Part shown: piece after piece, positions 45,962-57,499 of the stretch
Numbering within the stretch: the stretch's first letter is position 1
Layout: each line of letters begins with the position of its first letter
Assembly: GCA_028564705.1 (NCBI GenBank)
Contig: JAPXFQ010002747.1
Coordinates: 868,001-932,000 of the forward strand
From: Apricaphanius iberus
Lineage: Eukaryota; Chordata; Actinopteri; Cyprinodontiformes; Aphaniidae
DNA: 64,000 nucleotides
Direction of reading: 5' to 3'
The notes under the pieces: model-generated
Databases searched by the model: none
What the model saw: the letters and a program-made list of their open reading frames with translations, nothing else
Told to the model about the DNA's origin: nothing
Translations under genes and position numbers: made by a program

Positions 45962-46438
45962 TGCATCCGAATCCTTAGTATGCACTACATCCTACGTAGT
46001 AACTACTACTCGACCGTTGATATAGTAAATACTGCGTGGCAAACCAGCGAGTAGTAGGCATGAAATTGGACGTACTGCTCAACCATTTTGCTAGATGTTT
46101 ACGTGACATTAGGGTCGCCTGTGGTCCCGTTAAACAATAAATTATCAACTTAAATGTTTAATCAGTTGTCAAAAACAAGTTGAGTAATCAGTTACATCGC
46201 TACACTTTTACATTTATATGGCGAAATTGTAGCGGTGTCAATGGTTTACAGTTCTTCGGTAGCCGAGGTCACTCTTCTTCTACGATTTTGGGGCTTACAC
46301 TGCATTACTACTGTTACTGTGGCAGTAATACACATCCGGGAACTTTATGCCTACTACTCCAATCCATACTGGAGATTCGGATCTACTGCATCGCTCGCAT
46401 ACTTCTTTTTGCCTACTATGTAGGAGTATTCGGATGCA
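45962..46438. mobile_element. MITE with TGCATCCGAAT termini, copy 1
   Basis: The left end is TGCATCCGAATCCTTAGTAT and the right end is GAGTATTCGGATGCA, forming inverted repeats. The interior shares GCGAGTAGTAGGCATGAAAT and ACTTTATGCCTACTACTCCA with the copy at 46801-47166. It has about 110 bp extra relative to that copy, around 46105-46260. Superfamily uncertain. Confidence 0.8.
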
Positions 46439-46800
46439 GCACTCAGACTCATCTGAGGGAAAGCAGGAAGTCTGAGGCAAAAAAAGAAACCTGGTGCAAA
46501 AACATCCAGAGCTTTGATCATCTAAAAGAGCCTTGTTTAATACATCATTTGAAAATAAGTTTGACGCAGCTGCGAACCTACCAAGACATGGCTATCTGAT
46601 TGAATCCACATGTGTCAAACTTTTTGACTGTGGTACACACTCCGTGCATTAATTTATTTTTTGCAGACAGTTTATAAACACAAAGAAGAAGTGTCCTGTT
46701 TGGCTAACTTGCATGCTAATAGGATTTTTGGGATTACGCTTTGCATTCTCGCTGGTGGCAGCCATTTTGGGAGCAGAACGAATGTAAAAAAAACTTGCCC

Positions 46801-47166
46801 TGCATCCGAATCCTTAGTATTTACTGCATGCTACATAGTAGCTACTAATTGCCAGTTCATGCAGTGAATACTGCGTAGCAAACGAGCGAGTAGTAGGCAT
46901 GAAATTGGATGTACTGCTACACCATTTTACCGAGATGTTTACGTTAAGTTGCCTAGGTACCCGACGTCACTCTTCTTCTACAATTTTGGGGCTTCCGCTG
47001 CATTGTGGGATCACGTAGCGTGCATCAGATTTCACTTCGGTGGTACCACACATCCGGAAACTTTATGCCTACTACTCCAATCCACTAGAAATTTGGCTCT
47101 ACTACATCGCTCGCATACTTTTTTTTGCCTACTATGTAGTAGGCATAGTAGGGGTATTCGGATGCA
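46801..47166. mobile_element. MITE with TGCATCCGAAT termini, copy 2
   Basis: The left end is TGCATCCGAATCCTTAGTAT and the right end GGGGTATTCGGATGCA. The interior includes CATTGTGGGATCACGTAGCG and CTACTATGTAGTAGGCATAG. It lies in the same orientation as copy 1, only 363 bp away. Confidence 0.8.
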
Positions 47167-47746
47167 GGGGTAGATTCACAATAGAAACACACAGTACTTT
47201 GCAAAGCAGAAGCAGAGTTGGTAGAAAGAAAGTAATATAAAACAGGTTAAAATCCTGAAGGGGCTGTGGAACATATGAGTATAAGCTACAAAAAGAATAC
47301 AAGACTATTGTAAAGACTATTGTGAAGGATTTAAATAAAACTGTACAAGTCCCCCCCAGCTATATTGCCCTGCAGCGGACCCTGGTGCTGGGTCTGCTGC
47401 AAGGCAACAGTGGTGCCAACTGCACAACCATGCTGCACTGCCTAAATTATATTTTATGCAATTCAACTGACTAATCAGGTGACCTCTGACGGATATTTGG
47501 TTGTATTACTGGCATATTTAATTTAGGATTATATGAATAAATGGGGCTAAATACAAATACATATCACACTTATCAGTTTTTGTTTTAATAAAACATTTAG
47601 AAAACAATGTCTTTCTATTTCCTTTCACTACAGCATTATGTTCCACTTTTTGCCAATATGTCACATAGATTTCCAATGAATTAGATAAAGGTTAGTGGTC
47701 ATAATGTGACAAAGTGTGAGAAATACAATACTTTTGCCAGACACTG

Positions 47747-48460
47747 TATGTGGTCACAGAGAAAATTGGAGATACCATGTAAGATAAATATTATTTGAGC
47801 TTCCGAATACTCAGGTTGACATGTTTCGGTTGTGTTGTAATTCCAGTCTTGGTTCTGTCTGTGCCCAGTGGATTCAGTTCTTCTGTCTGTGTTTACTAAC
47901 CCACTCCAAGGACACCAACAGGAAACAAAGCTTTGATCCTCTGACAGCGTGTTCCAGTACTTTCTGTATCCGTCTTCGTAAAAAAAATAAAATAAATAAT
48001 AATAACACAAACTGAATCCTGTAGTTAAGTTAATTTCTGCATTACTCTTTTAAAATGTTATCAAATGCTGAAAGACTTTTACACTGCTCCTGTGACTTAT
48101 ATAAACGGTTGTGGCGCTTGTGCTTTCATATTGAACACAACAGTTATATACTGACACTTAAAGCTAACCTAATCCAGCCTTCTGGGATTCATCCAGTGTG
48201 TTTTCAGACTACAGGAGTGGACTGAGGGGCTTAGACACAAAGAGCAAACAACTGACAAAAACCCAGCTGAAGTAGGTCATCGCCTCTGAGCTCAGAACAA
48301 CTCTTATGTATTGAAAGTTTGTTTTTGTATCTAATGCTTTCTGATTGCTAGAAAAGCACAGCTTGTTGATGTGAAAAACACAGTGAAGAGCTTCCAGACG
48401 TAGCTTTTTTCCTTCTGGGTTTTTGTCATTCCACGTCCTGATTATGCAGTTTAATTACAA
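47747..48460. other. Unassigned DNA
   Basis: No gene or repeat family is recognised. Short AATAAT tracts lie near 47985-48005. The 103-codon minus frame at 47699-48010 overlaps the Tc1 terminus and is not supported. Confidence 0.3.
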
Positions 48461-49790
48461 CACTGTCATTTAATGTGGTCTCCTAAAACTAAAATTTGGT
48501 TCTGGTGGGTTATTATCGAAAGCTCGTGATGCACTTCACTGTATCCATTAAAATGTGCTGGCTCTGCTAACAAACAATGACCTGTAATCTCTAGAGGGAC
48601 TTGAAAAAAAAAAGACAAAACAACTAAAATCTGCTGGTTTGAGTGAAGTTGTTGACTTGGAGAATGTGAGGAGGGATGATGATGGTTTCCAGGCGATTTC
48701 AGCACTTGTACAGCCTGATTATACACAGCAACGCAGCGATAAGGCTTCATTGAAATTTACAACAAGCAATCTTTACCATATGGAGTCACCAAATGGAGAT
48801 CACAGACTGGCAAAAGCAATCAGCTTTTTAATTAACAGAATTAACAGTGCGATGTTAAACCATAATGACAGCAATAAAAACAGTTGATGTGACAATCAAA
48901 GTGCACCAAAAACATTCATAACCATTATTTTCATTAGTTGGAGGGGGTAAAGACACTGGGTTCCCCCCCTCCATCCCTTTGTAATCACACTTGAATTAGC
49001 TGCAGAAACAGAAAGACCATAAAACACGGGGTCACAGAGAACACTCAGTTGGGTTTATCTTGGACACTTCATTAGATGTTGGACCATTCTCACAGTGTTG
49101 TCAGAACCAATTAACATCCCACATTTTGAAACAATTCTGTTTTATCCAGGACACCGTGCGTCCTGGATCTACCAAGCTGGCCTGGCATGCGGGGATTCAT
49201 CTCACAATGTACTGCTGCAGCATTACAACCCCCAGGATCTGATCAGCAGCCGAAAGACTATGGGAGAGAATAAGTGTTTATTGACCATAAAAAGTTGTGC
49301 AGGTGCGCATGAAAGCGCAGACGCACGGCCCCCACACGTTCACACGGATACATTCGCAAATGCCTTCAGACAAACACACACAGATGATCCGCTGCAGCGC
49401 AGCAAGGGCCATACCCCTGGCAACAGCACACAAAAGAAAGTCAAATTATTAGAAATAATGAAAAGCCATCAATAAGAATTCTGTGGAGACTCATTTCATT
49501 CTGTTTTCGACAGCGCTTTTCAGCCCATTATTTTCTGTAAATGTTAACATCGCCAAGCCTGCCTATTGATTCTATTATTTTTGACCTTGCATTAGTGTCG
49601 GCTAATCTCACATGCTATAAAATTTCATTCCATAGTGAAAAATACTCCAAGGCCCTAAGGGTGAGTTATACACAGGTTGTGGCACCCCTGGGATTCATAA
49701 GTGCAGATGCGGGTAAACAAACCGTACATTTAATGTTTCTTAGATGAGTGAGCAGCGCTGGGGCTTTCATTTCTTCCTCACCTCGTCCCC
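48461..49790. promoter_or_regulatory. Candidate conserved non-coding block
   Basis: More than 1.3 kb without a recognised repeat. GCTTTTTAATTAACAGAATT (about 48822) and ATTATTTTCATTAGTTGGAG (about 48924) carry homeobox-like cores. At 49500-49740 the sequence GCCCATTATTTTCTGTAAAT and GGGTAAACAAACCGTACATT includes a forkhead-like GTAAACAAAC. Frames of up to 126 codons (49095-49475) lack domains. Confidence 0.35.
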
Positions 49791-50437
49791 TGCCTTTTCT
49801 ATGAGGTGGCTAAAAAGGCACAACTTAGGGACAAACTCCCTCAAAGATGAATGCATCTTATGAAATGATACTGTATTTCCTCTGCTGTACACAGACTTGA
49901 GAAGAATGCTGATCTGCTGAAGCCAAATGACTTTTTTTCCCTCTATGTATGAGGCATCACTGAAGATTGTTACATTTTTCATATCACATTCAGGAGTGAC
50001 CGAAACATGACCTGGATGGGAAAACAATGAAGCAGCACCTCCTGCACAAAGACTGTTAGTCAACTGATTCAAATGAAATCATACTTTAGAGCTGTAGATA
50101 AAAGCAGTGACTGCTGCTTTTCACAAGAGGAATCTGTCATCTTTTACCCGCATTTTATGAAGTAAATAAACTGAAAGGGCATCTTTATGTCTTGAAATAG
50201 GTCTTTGAATACCAAACACGTGTTAAACAGTTTGAAAAGACACAAAGAGTCCAATTTATTATGTAAAATGTTAATATTTTGTTCATTTTTAAAGGTGCAA
50301 GATATATGCAAGATATATTTGTATCTCCCTTCTCTTAACCTACACAGGTTTCTGGAAGTACACTTCATGTCAAAAACATTGAACGAAGAAGAAAAGTTAA
50401 GATGCTTTTAAACTTTATCTCTTCACACACACACCAG
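49791..50437. other. Unassigned DNA
   Basis: No repeat family is recognised. A 101-codon minus frame (49767-50072) shows no domain. A short direct repeat GCAAGATATATGCAAGATATA is at about 50298. Confidence 0.3.
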
Positions 50438-51309
50438 TACAGTGAGGAACATAAGTATTTGAACACTGCGTTTTTGCAAGTTCTCCCACTTAAAAATTAT
50501 GGAGGAGTCGGAAAATCATATTGTACGTGCATTTGCACTGTGAGAGACAGCATGAAATTTTCTTTTGAAATCCGGAAATTACATAGCATTTAAAAAAATA
50601 ATTTATTTGTATTTTAATGTTGAACATAAGTATTTGAGCACCTGGCGATCAGCAAGAATTCAGGTTCTTAAAGATCTTTTACTCTGCTTTTAAAAACTCC
50701 ACCACACTGTAATAAAAAATTCTGTGTTTTAGTGAACTGAACATATGTTAATTAAGTTAACTGTACATACCACCTTATTTAACTTAATAAAATCCGTCAC
50801 AAGAGCTTCAACTCAAAAAAGAGAGAGACAAACTAAACAAAATCCGTTCTGCACGCTTATGAAAAGTAGTTACAGCCGTGATCCATTAATTGCGCATGCG
50901 CCAGCACGCTACGTCTCGGTAACATGGTATACTCTTAAAAAAAAATTCTGACCACAGGAGCGCTATCTTTTTTTTTCTCGCAGGAGACAAGCGGAGCTCT
51001 CGTCTTTCCACAGTGAGTAAATGCCAATTATGAATCTAAATCAATAGCACCTATCTGAGCTTGTTAAAGAAACTTGCCCACTCCACAGTCAGACTTCAAT
51101 TATAACCATGGGCAAGACCAAAGAGTGGGCCATAATCCTTGTTGCAGTGTGTGTAAACCTGGGTAAACTACAGAAAACTTTTGACCTCTGTAATTAAATG
51201 TATGGGGCACAACCTCACCCCAATGACTTGATGCAATCTGCTGGAATTCCATGAATAGAAAACTTTTCAACTGTCTGGAATGTCTTTATAGTTGTGTTAG
51301 AATTACTTT

Positions 51310-51375
51310 TTTTGTGTAGTGCCTTGAGATGACATCTGTTGTGAATTGGCGCTACATAAATAAACTAAATGGCAT
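51310..51375 (+). mobile_element. LINE/SINE-tail-like insert in Tc1
   Basis: GTGTAGTGCCTTGAGATGAC, GTGAATTGGCGCTACATAAA and TAAACTAAATGGCATTGAAT resemble the 3' end of a teleost retroelement. It lies within the Tc1 copy. Confidence 0.5.
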
Positions 51376-51445
51376 TGAATTAATTGGAAACAAAGGCTTC
51401 TGTACCAAATATTAACACAGATTTTCTAAGGTGTTCCAAGACTTA

Positions 51446-51850
51446 TATGTAAGGGATAATGCCCGACGAGGTGTCCATTATCAGAAAATAATGGACAAAA
51501 TAATGGTGGCGTGAACTGTCTGACGCAAATATACTATGGTCACTTACAAAATAAATATTTAATCAATTAATAATACTTTAATGTATTTTAGAGTTAAAAT
51601 CGTGAGGTTTTTTTTAATAGGTTGAGCGCAGTATTTAATATCTCCAGTATACAGCTATTGCCAAGCAATATGGCCACAGCAATGAGTCAAATGTGAAATA
51701 ACATTGAGTCTCCGTTACCATTCGAGCCAGCACAATAATGTAGAACTGTCACCAGGCAATTTTGCCTTTCCTAGGTTTATATTATCACTTTTTAACGTAC
51801 ACCGTCCAGCCAATCAGAATCGAGTATTCATCCAAACCATGGTATAACTA
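51446..51850. mobile_element. Probable nested DNA-transposon remnant
   Basis: GGGATAATGCCCGACGAGGT at the left and CAATCAGAATCGAGTATTCA then CCATGGTATAACTA at the right are a combination I recall from a teleost DNA-element family. No transposase. The exact ends and class are uncertain. Confidence 0.4.
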
Positions 51851-52254
51851 GCAATAAAATGCTAATAATTAATTTAAAAATTATGCAACATGATTTCCTG
51901 TTTTTAATGCTGTCTATTAGAGTGGAAATGGACCAACAATGTGAAATTCAGACATCTCCATAATTTCTAAGTGGGAGAACTTGCAAAATTGCAGGGTGCT
52001 CAAATGCTTCCTCACAGTCTTTAATTAAGCACCTTCTGTGTCCAGATGTGAAAATGAAGACCATTTTATAAATCATCCAATTCTTTCCCACCACTGAAAC
52101 TTTTTTATTTTAAGATGCACCCTTTTACATATATTGCCCATGTAATAGGATGAATTGAGTAACATGCAGAGGGTTGCATCAAGGGCTCATTACTTTTTGC
52201 CTTGGCAATGAACCTCTTCTTTAGGTTTTCCATCCCTGATGATTGATTGGCCAT

Positions 52255-52345
52255 CTCAGGCTGAAACCTCATGGTAAATAATAAATGGTCTGAACCAATG
52301 TAGCACTTTCTAGTCATATTGGGCAGCCAAAGCTGTTTCATAATA
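52255..52345 (+). mobile_element. SINE-like fragment
   Basis: GGTAAATAATAAATGGTCTG, GTAGCACTTTCTAGTCATAT and GCAGCCAAAGCTG fit a common fish repeat built on GGTAAATGG...TATAGCGCTTT...CCAAAGCGC. Boundaries approximate. Confidence 0.5.
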
Positions 52346-52439
52346 TACACTATAGATCCATACACTGAAATTCAGATTGGCAAGTAAGTTAGTGTTCAAT
52401 GCCTTACCAATGGGCATGTCAGTCATCGTGTGGCACTTA

Positions 52440-52860
52440 TCTGCTCTCTTCCACCGGACGGAGAGCTGAGCAGACTCTATAAATAGGCCTGCTCCAGCAG
52501 CCGCTCTCCCTTCATCACGGCGTGTCCCGGCGAGCTCGCTCCAGGGTCGGCCAAAGCAACCACCTCCCCTCACTGGTGACGGTAAAGCCCGTGTTTTTGG
52601 GAGAGACTTGCTTTAAGAGACCCAATGCTGATAATGCTGAGAAACAAGAGCTGAGAGCGACATGCCTGGTGGGAGTCTGAACCAGCCGGGGCCACATTCA
52701 ATCGACGCCACAGAGCCGATAAGAATTGCCGTTGTGGAAACCAGTGTCAGTGAAAGAAGCTGGGGTTGATCACTGCTTAGCCACATCAGAGCTAACAGCA
52801 TCGAGAGTCACTGTAACCAGATACTGCAGCCATTGTTAGCCGCTAGGCTAACGTCGCCTA
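52440..52860 (+). promoter_or_regulatory. TATA-containing, CpG-richer promoter-like block
   Basis: TATAAATAGG lies at 52478-52487, preceded by CCGGACGGAGAGCTGAG and followed at about +30 by CGCTCTCCCTTCATCACGGC. The downstream 60 bp is unusually rich in CpG for this window. The layout suits a core promoter on the plus strand: either a host promoter or the promoter of an LTR-type or other retroelement. No open frame that I recognise follows. The minus-strand frames here lack domains. Confidence 0.35.
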
Positions 52861-53984
52861 ATCCCCCTTTCTTCATTGACCACGGAGCAACTTGGAGTTT
52901 AATCGTTCATAAGGACGGTTTGGGCAGAGGCAAATAAGTTAGGATAACTAATTTTAAAGGTGATCTCCTTTTTTTATTGTTGTTAACTTTTAAGTTTCAT
53001 CTGCTATCTTTGGGTAAACCAGGCCTCGGCCTGAAATTTTAATCAGTCTTTTCAAAAGACTTTTCCTGACACAGAGTCGTTTAAATCCTGCAATTTTAGC
53101 TATTAAATCAAACATGAGTTTTTCCTTTCTTTGTTTAATGTTTAATAAATATATTTGAGCCACTCCAAATGCCCCACGTGCATTTCAGGGATCTGAGCTA
53201 AACAAGCCCATGTGTTTGTTTAGGCCTGCATTTTATAAACAAAGATCACTATTAACGGTCCAAAGAGAACTCAGTTTAAAATAAATTGTTTAAGAACAGA
53301 ATATAATCTTGTTTGCTGTGTTTGAACTCGCTTTCTTTTATCAAAATACTGGAATTAGATTGTCTACTGCAGTGATTAATCCATAGGTAAAGTAATCCTC
53401 CAAAGGTTAATTGCTTTTACCCAGACAATTTTAAACCTAATATTTCTTAATCCAAAGAATGTTTAAGTTAACATTTCATTGTTTTATTGGTTTACACATA
53501 AATGAATGGTGCTAATTAGTGAAAACTAATCACTATTGGTAAACTAATTTAGCTTTCATTTCAGCATCGGCAAATCAAGCCCTGGGTCTGATTTGCATCC
53601 AGATTCTTCAAAAGCAAATCAGAATTCATTATTTCTATTTTTATTGCATTTTTTATCCATTTGTGTTCTTTTATCTTGATTTTCATTAACTTTGATCAGT
53701 AACATTTGTTACTAGAATGTGACTTGAATGATTCAATCTTTGTCTCTTTCTTCTTTTGTAAATATACTCTTGTATTTTGGAAAGTCACTGTTTGTCATTT
53801 TTTGTTCCACACTTATATGGCAAGGTTTCATGATCAGTAGAGTGTAAAGAATTCACTCCTGGTAAAGAGTTCCTGATAAAGGTCGTGCCCTGAATATGAA
53901 TATGTGTTCATAAATTATTTATTTTATTGACTGCCATAAGCAGTCCCTTAACTATTAATAGCCAAATAGCTGCATTTCACCTTA
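52861..53984. other. Unassigned AT-rich DNA downstream of promoter-like block
   Basis: No gene is recognised. GTTTAATAAATATATTTGAG (about 53140) includes an AATAAA. Moderately repetitive-looking, but I cannot assign a family. It could be the body of the same unit as the TATA block. Confidence 0.25.
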
Positions 53985-54075
53985 ATTTCACAACAGCAGG
54001 AAAAAGTGAAATTAAACTCACAACATTCTGGTTGCAAGAAATCTGCTCAACACACTAAGCCAAAGCTGTCCCAAT
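53985..54075 (-). mobile_element. tRNA-related SINE fragment
   Basis: On the minus strand TTGGCTTAGTGTGTTGAGCA resembles an A-box region (10 of 11 consensus positions), and TTGCAACCAGAATGTTGTGA leads into a degenerate B box (GAGTTTAATTTC). This layout is typical of tRNA-derived SINEs of fish. It is too eroded to be a tRNA gene. Confidence 0.5.
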
Positions 54076-54403
54076 CTATACACGATAAAAATTCTCCGTC
54101 TGAATCAGATATTTAGGTGAATTTCCCTTGGCCCTGTCAGCCACTTCAAGCATGTGGCATGCAGATTTGAGTTACTCTTCATCAATCCAGACAGGTCGTT
54201 CTAATGGATGATTTAAATGTACTATATTACGATATTTTGCAGCTTTCAATTTCTGGGATAGACATATATATTTGATAAAATTTTACCGTTGGTGTTATAA
54301 AGTATTAATTTGTCCTAAAAGTAACTTGTATCCTGTAGTTAATGTTGAACCATTAAGTAAAAAGAGTCATTTCTCTATAAATCCGCCTCCTGCACCCCCC
54401 ACT

Positions 54404-54475
54404 CCCAATAATAATAATATTATTAATAATAATACTAATACTACTACTACTACTAATAATAATAATATTATTTAA
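54404..54475 (+). repeat. (AAT)n/(ACT)n microsatellite
   Basis: AATAATAATAATATT leads into ACTACTACTACTACT and again AAT units. The Asn/Thr frame over it is an artefact. Confidence 0.95.
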
Positions 54476-56895
54476 ATATAAAACTGGCTTATTTTGTTAT
54501 CTGATTGGCTTGTTTTGTTTAACTTTCAATCAAAGTTTCCAGACTGAGAAAATCAGAGAAAGTTGCATAAAAAGTAGCTTTTATGTTTATCGCAACCATA
54601 AAATTTGCAACAAAATGTAGTTTGCAGACAATATCAACGTAAAGATTTAACATTTTCATGTTTTTACATATTTTATGTTTTTATATATTTTATGTGAACA
54701 GAAAATTATTTTATAAATGTATCATTCAAATTTCCAAACATAACAAAAATGTCAGCATCAATAAACGGCAATAATTAATATTAAATTTCAGGTAGTTAAA
54801 TTGTCTCTTTTAAGGAGTCAAAGACATTTTCCTTTGATTTTCTGAATAATTTTGTGAAAATAAACTTTTTGAGGAAATCAATCTTTAGAACTAATCACAG
54901 ATCTAACCTCTCCCTTTGTTCCCAAATCATTTGATAAACAGTCCGTGATCTTCGCTCTTCCTTTCATACTTTGTTGTTGTTTGTTTTTCTGCTTCCAGAT
55001 TAGTCCACAGATGTGTGCTTATCTATTTTTAATGTTTCTCCCACCTAATCACACTTTTCAATTTGGAACTTTGACACAAACATGCTGGAGCACTTTCCAT
55101 GCAGCTCCAAAATTAGAGTGCCAGCACGGGAGTGGCAGAAAGAGAGGGAGAAAAAGACGGCTGGTAATTTTGCAACGGTGGAAGTCTGTGTTCAGGGTGT
55201 CACTTTGGTTAATAATCTCCTACCAATCCTTCAACTTGGGTGCACGTTCAGGACTCTTCTAACCATGAAAACAGCTGGCTTTGTGCAGCCCGCCTGTCAG
55301 AGTCTCCTTTGCTGTCGATGATGGAAATATCAAACCAGTGGGCCGTGAGTGGACATCTCAATCTGAATCTCTTCAGCGCAGCTACTCCGCAGCCATCCTC
55401 CCACTGATAATTCATGCAAAATACACTCGCAATAGAAAAATACTGAACCATTAATGAGAAGTCTACACTTCTAAAGTCACATTGAGCTTTGAAGATTTAA
55501 ATATTATAATATAAAATAGATCAGGTCATTTTCTGTGATCATTTAAACCCAACATAAACACAAAAACACACAACGTTCATCATGTCAGTTCTTACTAAAC
55601 AGGAAAAAGTGATGTTACTACATATGCTTAGTAGCTGATTATCTGCAAATATGACCATCTCCATAAAAGCAGAACTTTTACCTGCTTCCCCACCTGGAAC
55701 ATGTGTTAAGAAAATAACAAGAAGGAAAGACATCACCAATGATCTTAGTGACTAAGTGTTGCTTGGAAAGATTTTAGACCTATATCTAAGCAATTTTAAA
55801 TCCATCATATTAATGCAAAACAGATTATTCTTAATTAGAAGACACTTAATAAAGTAGCCAATCTGTTCATTAGTGGATCTTTACCTGAGGGGATAAATAT
55901 CTTTGCTCGGTTCTCTCAGCTTTCATGTCTTGAGAAAAAAACAACAGTTTTTTTGCAATCTGGACTTTATTTATAGCCTGCAATACATTCATTTACGCAC
56001 CTAGACAATTTTGGTGGGACTTGAAGTCCTTTGAGATTTCCATTCATAATCAACAATAGGGTAACCATATTGCAACCTTTAAATAAGGCAGTATCTGCCA
56101 AAAATCCTTCATTTCACCAATGCTTTGTAATAATTCACTAGCACTATTCCCCTTTGACTTCGGAGTGTCTCTAAGGGGCTTTGTTGTTGTGTGGCAGGTT
56201 TTCATTCCAGCTACACTAACTCGCAATTTTAATGACGTCACTGCCATGCGGCATCCCAGTCGGTTAGACTGTCGGTTAGACAGAAGTTGCCACTGCAAAT
56301 ATCAACATAGTTTGTGTTTGCGTGTATACAAATTGCACAGTAGACGACACTGTAGAGTCCTCATAAACAGCGCAAGGAGCCTCAAGAACAGCGGTGGATG
56401 GTCTGAAGAAGATGACAGTGCAGCCAAAACCATCTGCAAGCCAAAAAAGAGGTATAATCAAACCAAAGAAAAACCCTGAAGCAGTAAGATAATAGAAATG
56501 AACAGAGAATGAACATAACGATGGTGATCAACGAAAAATATTTAGTGTACAATGAGGTGAGATGAAAATGTAGCACTGATGTTTCTCTTTGGCAAGCAGA
56601 TTTTTTTCATTCCGCCAATCAAACGACTGTTTTGTGATGACAGTTGCTCCGCCCAAACCATACTGGACCATTTTCCTATGGACAGACAACTTAAGGAGGG
56701 CCATTAATGGACTGGTCAGGCCTGCTGGATCAGTCGCTTTTACAATGGAAACAGACAAAAAGGGGACCAGACCACACCGAGCTGTTCTGCTCAGTGGAAA
56801 CAAGGTTCTAGTCTTTGCACCAACAGTCTGCAGCTACTGCTGTTTTGTATAATCAGAATGTCATGTTAGTTTTGCAATTCTGTCTTACCCTAACA
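54476..56895. other. Unassigned, mostly unique DNA
   Basis: No repeat family is recognised. Frames of 105 (54945-55262), 119 (56120-56479) and 91 (56528-56803) codons occur on different strands, with overlapping competitors and no recognised domains. The mixed-composition part at 55080-55450 may be conserved. Confidence 0.3.
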
Positions 56896-56929
56896 AAACA
56901 TTGCCATTACATTTTCTCTCTTCTCTTTA

Positions 56930-57290
56930 GGTAGATCAGAGGTGGACCCAATAATTTTGGTTCCCATTTGGGCCTTTTTAACTAGCTAGGTTGAAACTGA
57001 GCCATGCAACATCAGAAAAACTTCACTAAATCTACAGCAAAGTTGCATGATTTAAAAAAAAGAGAATCGGTTGTGTTCATCATCCAGTCAAAGTCCAGAC
57101 CTCAACCCAACTGATAGGCTTTTTTAGACTTTGCAGATACACATGTCTGCAAACTTCAATAAAGCGAAGCAACCCTGGAAAAAAGAGATGAATTAAAAGG
57201 ATAGAGAATGATGTGAGGGACTGATTAAGTCAAACAGAAAACTTTTGAGCGCTATTGTTGTTAAAACTGGCTCTGCAGGCTATTTTTTCA
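56930..57290 (+). mobile_element. Tc1-like transposase C-terminal relic
   Basis: CAAAGTCCAGACCTCAACCC (about 57088-57107) is the SPDLNP-coding signature of Tc1-like transposases, which precedes the last catalytic Glu region. Further on, GTGAGGGACTGATTAAGTCA and GCGCTATTGTTGTTAAAACT follow the C-terminal helices and AxxKGG-type tail. Stops and frameshifts break the frame. No termini were found. Confidence 0.65.
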
Positions 57291-57499
57291 TCTAATCAGA
57301 CCTGGTCATTTATGTTTTGTTCCTGATTTGTGAATCCCTAGAATTTAAAGTGAAAATATGCTTTCCTTTAAATGAGGACAATTTCAACATCAAATTCAGT
57401 AATTTGACTAAATTTGAAATAAATAAGTTTTCATAATTTCTTCTTCTGGGACTTTTTTTATATGGTCAAATCATTCATGCGTCTACACATATTTTTTTT

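Larger units (their letters stand above)
44945..47746 (+). mobile_element. Tc1-like transposon expanded by nested insertions
   Basis: The left terminus (CCCCATTTTGTAATGTTACA to AAGGTTTTCAAATG) and the right terminus (GACAAAGTGTGAGAAATACA to CTTTTGCCAGACACTGTA) belong to the same Tc1-like family as 34298-36245. At about 46495-46592 the plus strand keeps transposase sequence (AGAGCTTTGATCATCTAAAA, GCTGCGAACCTACCAAGACA). TA follows the right end at 47747. The length of about 2.8 kb, against 1.6-1.9 kb usual for Tc1, is due to MITE insertions. No intact frame. Confidence 0.75.
50440..52018 (+). mobile_element. Tc1-like transposon with both termini, transposase destroyed
   Basis: The left end (CAGTGAGGAACATAAGTATT, then GCAAGTTCTCCCACTTA) and the right end (TAAGTGGGAGAACTTGCAAA, ending GCTTCCTCACAG) are inverted repeats, with TA before the left end at 50438. 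At 51108 the plus strand has ATGGGCAAGACCAAAGAG, the usual Tc1 transposase start (MGKTKE), and the frame then fails within about 30 codons. The 1,579-bp length looks full-size, but much of the interior is foreign sequence, so most of the transposase has been deleted. Confidence 0.8.

Noticed and set aside
49095..49475. 126-codon plus frame
   Set aside because: His/Thr-rich region follows CACACA-type DNA. No domain or splice support.
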